Of a stretch of DNA of 64,000 bases, positions 41,801-50,500 are shown piece by piece; positions within the stretch are counted from its first letter, which is position 1; every line of letters begins with the position of its first letter. Source of the DNA: Closterium sp. Naga37s-1 (Eukaryota > Streptophyta > Zygnematophyceae > Desmidiales > Closteriaceae); NCBI GenBank assembly GCA_947471745.1, contig CANJKZ010000723.1, forward strand, positions 7,632,501 through 7,696,500, given 5' to 3'. The notes under the pieces are model-generated. The model was given only the letters and a program-made list of their open reading frames with translations, searched no databases and was not told the origin of the DNA. A program made the translations under genes and the position numbers.

Positions 41801-44800
41801 CTCCCCCCTCAGGGTCCTGCCCCTTCAGGTGTGTCCCAGGTAGACGCTGTTGAGCCTGTCGAGGTCGCTGGTGACTCTGGTGCTGCTGAGGGTGCTGAGC
41901 CTGGGAGTGCTGACTCTGGGGGTGCTGAGCGTGTGTGTGCTACGCCTGGGGGTGCTGAGCCTGAGGGTACTACGACAGGGGGTGCTGAGCCTGGGGGTGC
42001 TGAGTTTAGGGGTGCTACGCCTGGGGGTGCTGCGTCTGGGGGTGCTGAGCCTGGGGGTGCTACGCCTGGAGGTGCTGAGCCTGGGGGTGCTGAGCCTGGG
42101 GGTGCTGAGTCTGGGGATACTACGACTGGGGGTGCTGAGCGTGTGGGTGCTACGCCTGGGGGTGCTGAGCCTGGGGGTGCTGAGCCTGGGGGTGCTGAGT
42201 CTAGGGATACTACGACTGGGGGTGCTGAGCCTGGGGGTACTACGACTGGGGGTGCTGAGCCTGGGGGTACTACGCCTGGAGGTGCTGAGCCTGGGGGTGC
42301 TACGCCTGGTGGTGCTGTGCCTGGCGGTTCACCGGGTGCTCCCTCTCGCCGGGAGCCACTCTCTCCCCAGGAGCTGCGTGAGTGGTTTACCCGGCGCTGG
42401 AGGCGAGCTGCTGGAGCTGCTGGAGCTGGAGGTGCTGCGGGTACTGGAGGTTCTGTTGCTTCTGAGGGAGCTGGTGCCACGGGTCCCGGAGGTGCTCGTA
42501 CTGGGAGTACTGGAGCTGCTGGACCTGCGGGTACTTCTGGAGCTGGAGTTGCTGCGGGTGTTGGCGCGGAGGCTACTGCTGTCGGTCCTGGAGGCGGTCC
42601 TGCTGGGGGTACTACTGGTGCTGCTGGGGGTTCTGGAGCTGGAGCTGCTACTGGTGCTGGTGCTGCCCCTGGGGTTGCTGGTGCTGTCCCTCCTGTGTCT
42701 GGAGTCGCCGCGCGGCCTCGACCGTACTTCGTTCCGCTCCTTCAGCAGGTTCTTGGTCTCCCGCCTTCTACTGGTCCTCCTCCTCCCTTAGAGTGTCCAC
42801 ATCCTGTCCCGTCGCAGTTACAGTTACAGCCGGCCTCCCCACTGCCTGCTCCGTCTCCCTACACTGGTCCTACTGGAGGTCTTGCTGAGCGTCGTGAGCC
42901 TGCGTCTCGCCCTGCGTCGCCTGTCCGTGCTGCTCGCACTAGTGGTCGCGGTTCGCGTCAGCGTCCTCCTCCTGTCCCTGGCACGCACCGGATGTCTCTG
43001 CGTCCGTCCACTGCTCCTCTGCGTGCCCCTTTGCCTTCTCCTCCTGAGTCTTCTCTTCCTACTCTTGCCGACCCGGAGTCGGACTCTCTTCGCGCTGCCA
43101 GTCCTACTGTCACGCGTCTCCTTGCTACGGTTGTCACTGACCCTTCCTTTGAGTCCACTGCTGCGTCTGCTCTAGTTGCTGAGCTCGTCGACTTTGCTGC
43201 TCGCTGTCGCCTAGACTATGTCGCCAGTCTTGTTGCTGAGTCTGAGTCTGTCTGTCCTCCGTCCGTCGGGGGTGAGTGTGCCCTTGGCACGGACATCCTT
43301 GAGGACAGGCAGGAGGAGTTCCAGTGCTTGGCCGCTGCTTCACCTCATCTCGTGTCCGTACTGCTTACCCTTGAGGGAGACCCGGATGCACTTGACATCC
43401 CGACTCCGCGCTCTTACGCGGAGGCGATAGAGGGTCCCTACTCCTCTCAGTGGCAGGCAGCTATGGACGCAGAGATGGCTTCCTGGAAGTCCACAGGCAC
43501 CTACGTTGACGCTGTTCCCCCTCCTGGGGCGAACATCGTCAGTGGCATGTGGATTTTCAGGGTGAAGCGACCGCCGGGTTCTCCGCCTGTCTTCAAGGCG
43601 CGTTACGTGGCTCATGGCTTCAGTCAGCGGCAGGGAGTTGACTACTTTCAGACCTTCTCTCCCACCCCGAAGATGACCACTCTTCGGGTACTGCTGCACG
43701 TAGCTGCTCACCGTGACTACGAGCTACACTCTCTTGACTTCAGCACTGCTTTCTTGCAGGGCAGCCTGCACGAGGAGATCTGGCTGCGTCGCCCACCTGG
43801 CTTCACTGGGTCTTTTCCTCCTGGCACCCAGTGGAGCCTACGGCGGCCAGTCTACGGTCTCCGCCAGGCACCGCGTGAGTGGCACGACACACTGAGGACT
43901 ACACTTGCGGCTCTTGGGTTTGCTCCCTCTACTGCCGACCCGTCGCTGTTTCTGCGCACCGACACTTCTTTGCCGCCGTTCTACATCCTCGTGTACGTCG
44001 ACGACTTGGTCTTTGCCACAGCTGACACTGCTGGACTAGCCCACGTGAAGTCCGAGCTGCAGAAGAGACATACGTGCACTGACCTGGGTGAACTGCGCAG
44101 CTACCTTGGCTTGCAGATCACTCGGGACAGAGCACGCCGCACCATTACCCTGACTCAGTCACACATGGTGCAGCAGGTCCTTCAGCGCTTCGGCTTCACG
44201 TACTCCTCGCCTCAGGCCACTCCTCTGCCTACTCGCCACTCGCTCTCAGCTCTGCCTTCGGATGAGTCCGTAGAGTCGAGTGGCCCGTACCCAGAGCTTG
44301 TTGGCTGCCTCATGTACCTGATGACCTGCACACGACCTGACCTTGCATACCCTCTTAGCATTCTTGCACGCTATGTTGCTCCTGGGAGACACAGACCGGA
44401 GCACATGGCTGCAGCAAAGAGGGTGTTGCGCTACTTGTGCAGTACGTCGGGCATGGGGCTTGTGCTTGGAGGGCAGAGTCCAGTGGTCCTTACTGGGCAC
44501 GCAGACGCTTCTTGGGCTGACGACCAGGCTACGCAGCGGTCGTCACAGGGTTACACCTTCAGCCTTGGTTCCGGCTCTGTTTCGTGGCGGGCTACTCGCT
44601 CGTCTTCTGTTCTCGGCTCCAGTTGTGAGGCTGAGATCTACGCAGGAGCCATGGCTGCACAGGAGCTTCGCTGGCTCACCTACCTGCTGACTGACCTCGG
44701 AGAGTTGCCTCGTTCTCCTCCAGTGCTGTACGTAGACAACAAGGCCATGCTGGCCTTGTGTCGGGAGCAGCGACTAGAGCACAGAACGAAGCACATTGCT

Positions 44801-44977
44801 CTCCGCTACTTTCTTGCTCGTGAGCTGCAGCAGCGTGGTCAGCTGTGTCTTGCGTACGTGGCCTCTGAGGCCAACACTGCTGATATCTTCACCAAGGCAC
44901 TTGCGCCTTGTGACCATCAGCGCTTCTGTACTCAGCTGGGCCTTGTGCCTACCTTGCCTCACCTGCTCACCTCTTGA
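38825..44977 (+). CDS. A copia gag-pol polyprotein (2050 aa), intact
   Basis: One ORF starts M-A-T-P-S-V-L-A-F-D. Gag helical region is about residues 1-250, Gly-rich tract about 256-335, and a Gln run comes just before PSPQQLREWY. A derived zinc finger follows (C-X13-C-X3-H-X4-C). Protease D-S-G is at 514-516. Pre-integrase zinc site is H671/H675 with C708 and C711. Integrase is D738, D807, E843 (exactly 35 residues between the last two). A GGAEP/GGATP repeat linker spans about 1020-1170 and includes LSPQELREWF. RT has D1638 and YVDD 1724-1727, and RNase H is about 1890-2010. Gene order protease-integrase-RT-RNase H is Ty1/copia. No frameshift or stop was found, so it is likely translated as one protein and self-processed in virus-like particles. 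Confidence 0.95.
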   Translation: MATPSVLAFDAEGRAIDFDVWIDDLQLFLQCDRADGLSLFDLTSGASPAPAADADATVRSQWATRDAAARLAVRRHLPTSERAHFSQYKSAQTLYDVVVARYSSPATAALSRLMLPYLFPDLAAFPTVADLITHLRSSDTRYRAALPAEFCAKNPPPMYITLYYIVTRLPDSLRVVRDHFLSVCPTTLTVDLLEKALLAAEKSIVAVGASRGDPRTPIFEGCSPSPLLPSVASAAAADLAGLESVGAASTPSGRRRPGRGKGGRGAGGACGGGGGGGGGGGGGGGGGGSGGGGGGVGGGSGGAGGSGGGGGSGGGGGGGGGGGGGGAGRGGAAQRVSSGGGQRQQQQQQQQRTRDVPSPQQLREWYTARQRGGGAGPCTYVLRTGNRAGEQCGGAHSTQRCFGRLTDAWRHQFPEATEIPRWGELSRAGVAVFDLDFDAILAAVYTVTISDEGDCYRCFPPDPGIETAALGTGEAAALGASEAAALGASAPSGAGESALSGSASASASHTFTLDSGASRSFFRDRTTLTPLGRPVAVSLADPSGGPVLAHFSTVLPCPAAPSGTLSGLYLPSFSTNLVSGADLQDAGVHQFTPASQRVTHCTDARTGRHLATFTRRPGSSLYTLTTASPPVPASGQVAASGQVFAAASRSGPESAPCSCRLLSHETLLWHHRLGHPSLLRLRSMASRVLVSGLPRSLPLLPPGPGPTCVPCVEGRQRATPHSSQFPPTEAPLQTLHMDVWGPARIRGQGHERYFLLVVDDYSRYTTVFPLRSKGDVTEVLIDWIRAARLQLRRSFGSDFPVLRLHSDRGGEFSSGLLRAYCRARGIRQTFTLPDSPQQNGIAERRIGMVMDVARTSMMHTAAPHFLWPFAVRYAAHQINLQPRVSMPETSPALLWTGKVGDASAFRVWGSRAFVRDLSADKLSPRAAPCVFLGFPPDAPGWQFYHPTSRRVLSSQDVTFDESVPYYRLFPYRTPSLPPPPLFLVPGPPPVDPLPPQGPAPSGVSQVDAVEPVEVAGDSGAAEGAEPGSADSGGAERVCATPGGAEPEGTTTGGAEPGGAEFRGATPGGAASGGAEPGGATPGGAEPGGAEPGGAESGDTTTGGAERVGATPGGAEPGGAEPGGAESRDTTTGGAEPGGTTTGGAEPGGTTPGGAEPGGATPGGAVPGGSPGAPSRREPLSPQELREWFTRRWRRAAGAAGAGGAAGTGGSVASEGAGATGPGGARTGSTGAAGPAGTSGAGVAAGVGAEATAVGPGGGPAGGTTGAAGGSGAGAATGAGAAPGVAGAVPPVSGVAARPRPYFVPLLQQVLGLPPSTGPPPPLECPHPVPSQLQLQPASPLPAPSPYTGPTGGLAERREPASRPASPVRAARTSGRGSRQRPPPVPGTHRMSLRPSTAPLRAPLPSPPESSLPTLADPESDSLRAASPTVTRLLATVVTDPSFESTAASALVAELVDFAARCRLDYVASLVAESESVCPPSVGGECALGTDILEDRQEEFQCLAAASPHLVSVLLTLEGDPDALDIPTPRSYAEAIEGPYSSQWQAAMDAEMASWKSTGTYVDAVPPPGANIVSGMWIFRVKRPPGSPPVFKARYVAHGFSQRQGVDYFQTFSPTPKMTTLRVLLHVAAHRDYELHSLDFSTAFLQGSLHEEIWLRRPPGFTGSFPPGTQWSLRRPVYGLRQAPREWHDTLRTTLAALGFAPSTADPSLFLRTDTSLPPFYILVYVDDLVFATADTAGLAHVKSELQKRHTCTDLGELRSYLGLQITRDRARRTITLTQSHMVQQVLQRFGFTYSSPQATPLPTRHSLSALPSDESVESSGPYPELVGCLMYLMTCTRPDLAYPLSILARYVAPGRHRPEHMAAAKRVLRYLCSTSGMGLVLGGQSPVVLTGHADASWADDQATQRSSQGYTFSLGSGSVSWRATRSSSVLGSSCEAEIYAGAMAAQELRWLTYLLTDLGELPRSPPVLYVDNKAMLALCREQRLEHRTKHIALRYFLARELQQRGQLCLAYVASEANTADIFTKALAPCDHQRFCTQLGLVPTLPHLLTS

Positions 44978-45191
44978 CCTTGCTTGTACTGTTACATATA
45001 TATATACCTGCTCTTGTTTGTCTAGCCCTTTTTATATATATGTGTACTCCTGCTTGTGAACTGGCCTTGTGGCCTTGAACTTGTGCTCAGAATGTGTGGT
45101 GACTTTGTGATCCACCCTGAGCTTGTTTTGCTTTGCTTTGCTTGACTGGTCTTGTGACCCCTTGTTCTCCCCCACTTTGCCTATGGGGGTG

Positions 45192-45316
45192 TGTCAGATT
45201 TATATGACATAGCTACTGTAGGCTATAGTGGGGTAGCACATATGGGGTACAGTTTTCTAGGGTTTGCTTCTTGTACCCAACTTTCACTTAGTCATTTCAT
45301 TCCTCGTTTCTTCTCA
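45192..45316 (+). repeat. 3' LTR of A (125 bp)
   Basis: Identical to the 5' LTR by eye and followed by TSD GTGGG. It is directly preceded by CCCCCACTTTGCCTATGGGGGTG (45169-45191). Confidence 0.95.
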
Positions 45317-45359
45317 GTGGGTGCGGTCCGAGAAGAGATCGTAGGCTCTGAATACCAAG

Positions 45360-45701
45360 TGTTACGAGTGCAATTAAGTGAGTGAGCGAGAATTGCACTA
45401 TCGAAGCAAGAGTCCAATGAGCGAAGGCATGAGCGAAGAATATATAGCGAAACTACAGTGGTAACGGTAATGGACTGTGGTTGTCGCGCGACGGGCCTGG
45501 GACTGAGGTTTGGGAAAATGTCGAAGCGGAGGCCCGGAGCGCGGGTTACCCGCCGAGTCGTGAGGTCAGGGTGCGACGTGCGAAAGTGGCGGGAGGATTG
45601 TTGATGCGAGGGTTTGCGAGTGGTAACGGTGCTGATTGTGGTGCTACAGTAGTATACGCGCTGAGCGGGGACGCGAAGTAAGGAAAAGGAATTTCCTTAC
45701 A
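45360..45701 (-). repeat. 5' LTR of G1 (342 bp)
   Basis: On minus it starts TGTAAGGAAATTCC and ends CACTCGTAACA. The primer site TGGTATTCAGAGCC follows after 2 bp (about 45344-45357). Confidence 0.9.
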
Positions 45702-45818
45702 CTTTTCCTTATCGGGGTTGACTGCTTCGTGTACAGCCCCGCACTTTCCGACTTCATACGTTCGGCCGACATCACTAACGACGTGTTGCGACCCAACAAG
45801 ATTGGGTTGGGTCAGGTC
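45702..45818. other. Short unclassified stretch between G1 and D
   Basis: It begins CTTTTCCTTATCGGGG and probably continues the LTR-like start interrupted at 24939. No gene is seen. Confidence 0.4.
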
Positions 45819-46367
45819 TGTTACGAATAGTAATGCCTGAACATCACCAGTGCACTCCTCACCGCAGTTAAGGAAACACGTAGTAACAAGAACGAATGCA
45901 AGGAGTCAGAATTGACTCGAAGCGTCAGACGGTTAGGGTGGATCTGGATTGTCGGAGCAGACGGCATCGAGCAGCTGTAGTCAGGAGGAATTGGGCGGGA
46001 ACAGTTTCGTAATTGTACGCGCCGCACGGTTGGGAATGAATTTGAATAAGGGAATGTACCCCTTAAGGCGTATTCCTATAGCCTCCTTTCAAGGCCACCT
46101 CCTATCAAGATTGTACTTTTGCCTGGGAAAAGTAGCGAGAGGTCAGATTGATAGGAGGATAGGAATACGCCCTTAGAGTACATGGATAGCTAGGTCAATT
46201 CATATTTCCCTGTACTCTTATTTATATCGCTGTATTTGCATGTTTTAATTCATCTCAAGCATTTTACATTCACTCTGCTATTGAGGTCAAGGGCCCACCT
46301 AGTCTACTTATTTGTGTGCGAACCTTCCCGAGGAGATCCTGGCAGTGTTCATCAATTGATCGCAGCA
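45819..46367 (+). repeat. 5' LTR of copia element D
   Basis: It starts TGTTACGAATAG, and its first about 200 bp matches the D 3' LTR at 462-663 (minus) at about 92%. The right end is taken at GATCGCAGCA, followed by CGGTATGAGAGCGG, a degenerate initiator-Met primer site. A 107-bp MITE sits inside. The net LTR of about 440 bp is much longer than those of family 1. Confidence 0.7.
46066..46172. mobile_element. Harbinger/Tourist-like MITE (107 bp)
   Basis: The inverted ends AGGCGTATTCCTAT and GGGCGTATTCCTAT are flanked by TTA on both sides (46063-46065 and 46173-46175). A TTA target site and GGGC-type ends fit PIF/Harbinger MITEs. It is noncoding. Confidence 0.65.
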
Positions 46368-46477
46368 CGGTATGAGAGCGGCTCGGAAATCCTTCGCACT
46401 GCCACTCCCAAAAATTACGACATTCGGAAAGTGGCGTCCGGCACACGCTCGCGTGTGAGAATGGCCGGAGGATCTGG

Positions 46478-46602
46478 TGTCAGATTTATATGACATAGCT
46501 ACTGTAGGCTATAGTGGGGTAGCACAAATAGGGTACAGTTGTCTAGGGTTTGTATTTCTACCCAACTTTCCCTTAGTCAATCCATTCTAGTTCAGTTTCT
46601 CA
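46478..46602 (+). repeat. 5' LTR of B (125 bp)
   Basis: TGTCAGATTTATATGAC to AGTTTCTCA. It differs from its partner at 4 positions and from A's LTR at more. Confidence 0.93.
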
Positions 46603-47521
46603 TGGTATCGAGCAGGTTCCCCTGTGGGAACTGTTCCTAGGGCCCACCACCTTTTTTTCCTGCCCGGAGCGCGCTCTACACTGCCCGAGTCGCGCTCCCC
46701 TCTCTCGACCCTGTCGCGCCGCCTTAGCGGCCCCGTCGCGTCGCGCTTGCGGCCCCGTCGCGTCGCCCTTGCGGCCCCTTCACGTCGCGCCGCCCTAGCA
46801 GCCGCGTCGCGCCGCCCTCGCGGCCCCGATCCGCCTCCCTCGCGGCTCCGTCGCGTCGCGCCGCCCTCGCGGCCCTTTCACGCCGCCCTCGCGGCCCTTT
46901 CTAGCCGCCCTCGCGGCCTCTTCAAGCCGCCCTAGCGGCCCCGTCGCCTACCCCTGCGGCCCCGGCGCCGCCCTTCCCTGCCTCGGCGCCGCCTCTGCTG
47001 GCCCCGTCGCCTACCCCTGCGGCCCCGGAGCTGCCCTTCCCGGCCCCGGCGCCGCCTCTACTGGCCCCGACGCCGCTCCACCCGGCCCCGACGCCGCTCC
47101 ACCCGGCCCCGCCGCCGCTCCACTCGGCCCCGCCGCCGTCCCCACGCGGCCCCGCCGTCACCACCGAGCCGCCGGCGCCGCCGAGCTGCTGCCGAGCCGC
47201 CCGATCCACCCGAGCCGCCCGAGCCGCCGCGTCACCTGAGCCGCCCGAGCCGCCGGGTCGCCGAGCCGCCGAGCTGCAGTTGCTGCCGAGCCGCCGTACC
47301 GCCGAGCCGCCCGAGCCGCCCGAGCCGCCGAGTCGCCGAGCCGCAGTTGCTGCCGAGCCGCCGTACCGCCGAGCCGCCCGAGCCGCCCGAGCCGCCCGAG
47401 CCGCCGAGTTGCCGAGCCGCCGAGCCGCCGAGCCGCCCGAGCCGCCCTGTCCGGTAAGAGCAGCGCCTCTGTCACTGCACTGCCCTTACCCTACTGTTCG
47501 CGCTGCTAGTCTACTGCTGTC

Positions 47522-50500
47522 ATGGCTACCCCTAGTGTCCTCGCTTTTGACGCTGAGGGTCGGGCCATTGACTTTGACGTCTGGGTAGATGACCTGCAGC
47601 TTTTCCTACAGTGCGATAGGGCAGACGGTCTCTCCCTCTTTGACCTCACCTCTGGTGCCTCTCCTGCCCCTGCTGCTGATGCCGACGCCACTGTTCGCTC
47701 ACAGTGGGCCACACGCGATGCTGCTGCACGTCTTGCTGTGCGTCGCCACCTGCCTACCTCTGAGCGTGCGCACTTTAGCCAGTACAAGAGTGCTCAGACC
47801 TTGTAAGACGCTGTAGTTGCGCGCTACTCCTCCCCTGCCACTGCTGCACTGAGCCGCCTCATGCTACCGTACCTCTTCCCTGACCTTGCTGCCTTTCCCA
47901 CAGTCGCTGACCTCATTACGCACCTCCGCACTAGTGACACTCGCTACCGCGCTGCGCTTCCTGCTGAGTTCTGCGCCAAGAACCCCCCCCCCATGTACAT
48001 CACCCTCTACTACATAGTCACCCGGCTCCCTGACTCCCTTCGCGTAGTCAGGGACCACTTCCTCTCAGTTTGCCCCACCACTCTCACCGTTGACCTCCTC
48101 GAGAAGGCCCTCCTAGCAGCAGAGAAGAGCATAGTCGCTGTAGGAGCCTCTCGTGGTGACCCTCGCACCCCCGTCTTTGAGGGGTGTTCCCCCTCCCCCC
48201 TTTTGCCCTCTGTTGCCTCTGCTGCTGCGGCCGACCTCGTTGGTTTCGAGTCGGTCGGCGCTGCGTCTGCCCCGAGCGAGAGACGCCGCACCGGCAAGGG
48301 CAAGGGGGGCAAGGGTGCTGGAGGGGCTGGCGGGGGTGGCGGAGGTGGCGGTGGAGGCAGTGGAGGGGGTGGGGGTGGTGGTGGGAGTGGTGGCGGGGGT
48401 GGAGGTGTCGGTGGCGGCAGTGGAGGCGGAGGCGGCGGCGGCGGTGGCGGTGGGAGCGGAGGTGGTGGAGGTGGCGGCGGTGGAGGAGGCGGCGGCGGAG
48501 GAGGTGGAGCTGGTCGGGGTGGCACTGCGCAGAGGGTCGGCTCCGGTGGTGGTCAGCGCCAGCAGCAGCAGCAGCAGCAGCAGCGCACTCGTGACATCCC
48601 CCTCCCTCAGCAGCTCCGTGAGTGGTACGCTGCACGCCAGCGGGGTGGGGGTACTGGTCCGTGCACCTACGTCCTATGCACCGGCGACCGCGCGGTTGAG
48701 CAGTGCGGGGGTGCGCACTCCACCCAGCGCTGCTTTGGCCGCCTGACGGACGCTTGGCGTCACCAGTTCCCTGAGGCCACTGAGATCCCCCGCTGGGGCG
48801 AGATGTCTAGGGCGGGTGTAGCTGTCTTTGACCTTGACTTTGATGCTATTCTTGCTGCCATGTATGCTGTGACTATTAGTGATGAGGGTGACTGTTACCG
48901 GTGTTTTCCGCCCGACCCGGGCATTGAGACTGCTGCTCTAGGTACTGGTGAGGCTGCTGCTCTAGGTGCTAGCGAGGCTGCTGCTCTAGGTGCTCGTGCG
49001 TCTGCTCCCTCAGGTGCTGGTGAGTCTTCTCTCTCAGTTACTGCGTCGGCTTTGGCCTCCCACACCTTCACCCTTGACTCGGGGGCTTCTCTCTCCTTCT
49101 TTCGAGACCGCACCACACTCACGCCGCTTGGCCGGCCAGTTGCAGTCTCTCTGGCAGACCCCTCTGGGGGTCCTGTCCTTGCTCACTTCTCCACTGTCCT
49201 CCCGTGTCCGGCGGCCCCCTCTGGCACCCTGTCTGGTCTTTACCTCCCCTCGTTCTCTACGAACTTGGTGAGTGGTGCTGACCTACAGGATGCGGGGGTT
49301 CACCAGTTCACTCCTGCGAGTCAGCGGGTGACCCACTGCACGGACGCTCGGACAGGCCGACACCTGGCCACGTTTACACGTCGGCCGGGGTCGAGCCTGT
49401 ACACACTGACCACTGCGTCTCCTCCAGTCACTGCGTCTGGTCAGGTAGCTGCGTCGGGTCAGGTGTTTGCTGCAGCGTCCAGGTCTGGTCCTGAGTCTGC
49501 CCCCTGTTCGTGTCGCCTCCTGTCTCACGAGACTCTCCTCTGGCACCACCGCCTTGGTCACCCCTCCCTGCTTTGTCTCCGAGGCATGGCCTCCCGTGTC
49601 CTTGTCTCTGGTCTTCCCCGGTCCCTCCCTCCCCTTCCTCCGGGGCCTGGCCCTACCTGCGTCCCCTGTGTCGAGGGGCGGCAGCGGGCTGCCCCTCACT
49701 CCTCCCAGTTTCCTCCGACAGAGGCCCCGCTGCAGACGCTTCACATGGACGTGTGGGGCCCGGCCCGCGTCCGTGGACAGGGTCACGAGCGCTATTTCCT
49801 GCTGGTGGTTGACGACTACTCGCGTTACACCACAGTCTTCCCCTTGCGCAGCAAGGGTGATGTCACTGAGGTGTTGATCGACTGGATCCGCGCAGCTCGT
49901 CTCCAGCTCAGGCAGAGCTTCGGCTCGGACTTTCCTGTTCTGCGTCTGCACTCTGACAGAGGTGGAGAGTTCTCCTCTGGCCTTCTGCGAGCCTACTGTC
50001 GTGCACGGGGCATCCGCCAGACCTTCACGCTTCCGGACTCTCCACAGCAAAATGGGATTGCTGAGCGCCGCATTGGCATGGTCATGGACGTCGCCCGTAC
50101 GTCCATGATGCATGCGGCTGCCCCCCATTTTCTGTGGCCGTTTGCGGTTCGGTACGCGGCGCATCAGATCAACCTTCACCCCAGGGTCTCCATGCCGGAG
50201 ACCTCCCCAGCTTTGCTGTGGACGGGGAAGGTTGGCGATGCGTCTGCGTTCCGTGTCTGGGGATCTCGGGCGTTTGTCCGCGACTTGTCTGCGGACATGC
50301 TGTCCCCTCGTGCTGCTCCTTGCGTCTTCCTTGGCTTCCCCCCTGACGCGCCAGGGTGGCAGTTCTACCACCCCACCTCTCGCCGTGTTCTGTCCTCCCA
50401 GGACGTCACGTTTGACGAGTCGGTCCCCTACTACCGCCTCTTCCCCTACCGCACTCCGTCCCTCCCCCCGCCACCGCTCTTCCTTGTGCCAGGTCCCCCC

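Larger units (their letters stand above)
37832..45316 (+). mobile_element. A: complete, apparently recent copia element
   Basis: The 7485-bp element has two 125-bp LTRs (37832-37956 and 45192-45316) that I find identical at every position, flanked by TSD GTGGG (37827-37831 and 45317-45321). The primer site TGGTATCGAGCAGG starts at 37957. An 860-bp GC-rich leader, an uninterrupted 2050-codon gag-pol and the TATGGGGGTG polypurine tract complete it. It sits in the 5' leader of G1, opposite in orientation. All parts needed for autonomous transposition are visible. Confidence 0.95.
24940..45701 (-). mobile_element. G1: chromovirus-type gypsy element with three nested copia inserts
   Basis: The LTRs are 342 bp (24940-25281 and 45360-45701), with 7 substitutions, all transitions, and two 1-bp indels. 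The minus-strand primer site TGGTATTCAGAGCC lies 2 bp inside the right-hand 5' LTR. A polypurine tract (about 25282-25300, G/A only on minus) precedes the left-hand 3' LTR. The putative TSD is imperfect (ATTTT/CTTTT). Order on minus: leader, Gag, zinc knuckle, protease, RT, RNase H, integrase, chromodomain. H (TSD GTTCC), N (TSD AACCA) and A (TSD GTGGG) are inserted in it, all in the opposite orientation to G1. The net element without inserts is about 5.5 kb of interior and LTRs. Confidence 0.9.

Noticed and set aside
45481-45681. Small conserved protein gene (also at 25060-25260)
   Set aside because: Both lie wholly inside the two G1 LTRs, read antisense to the element.
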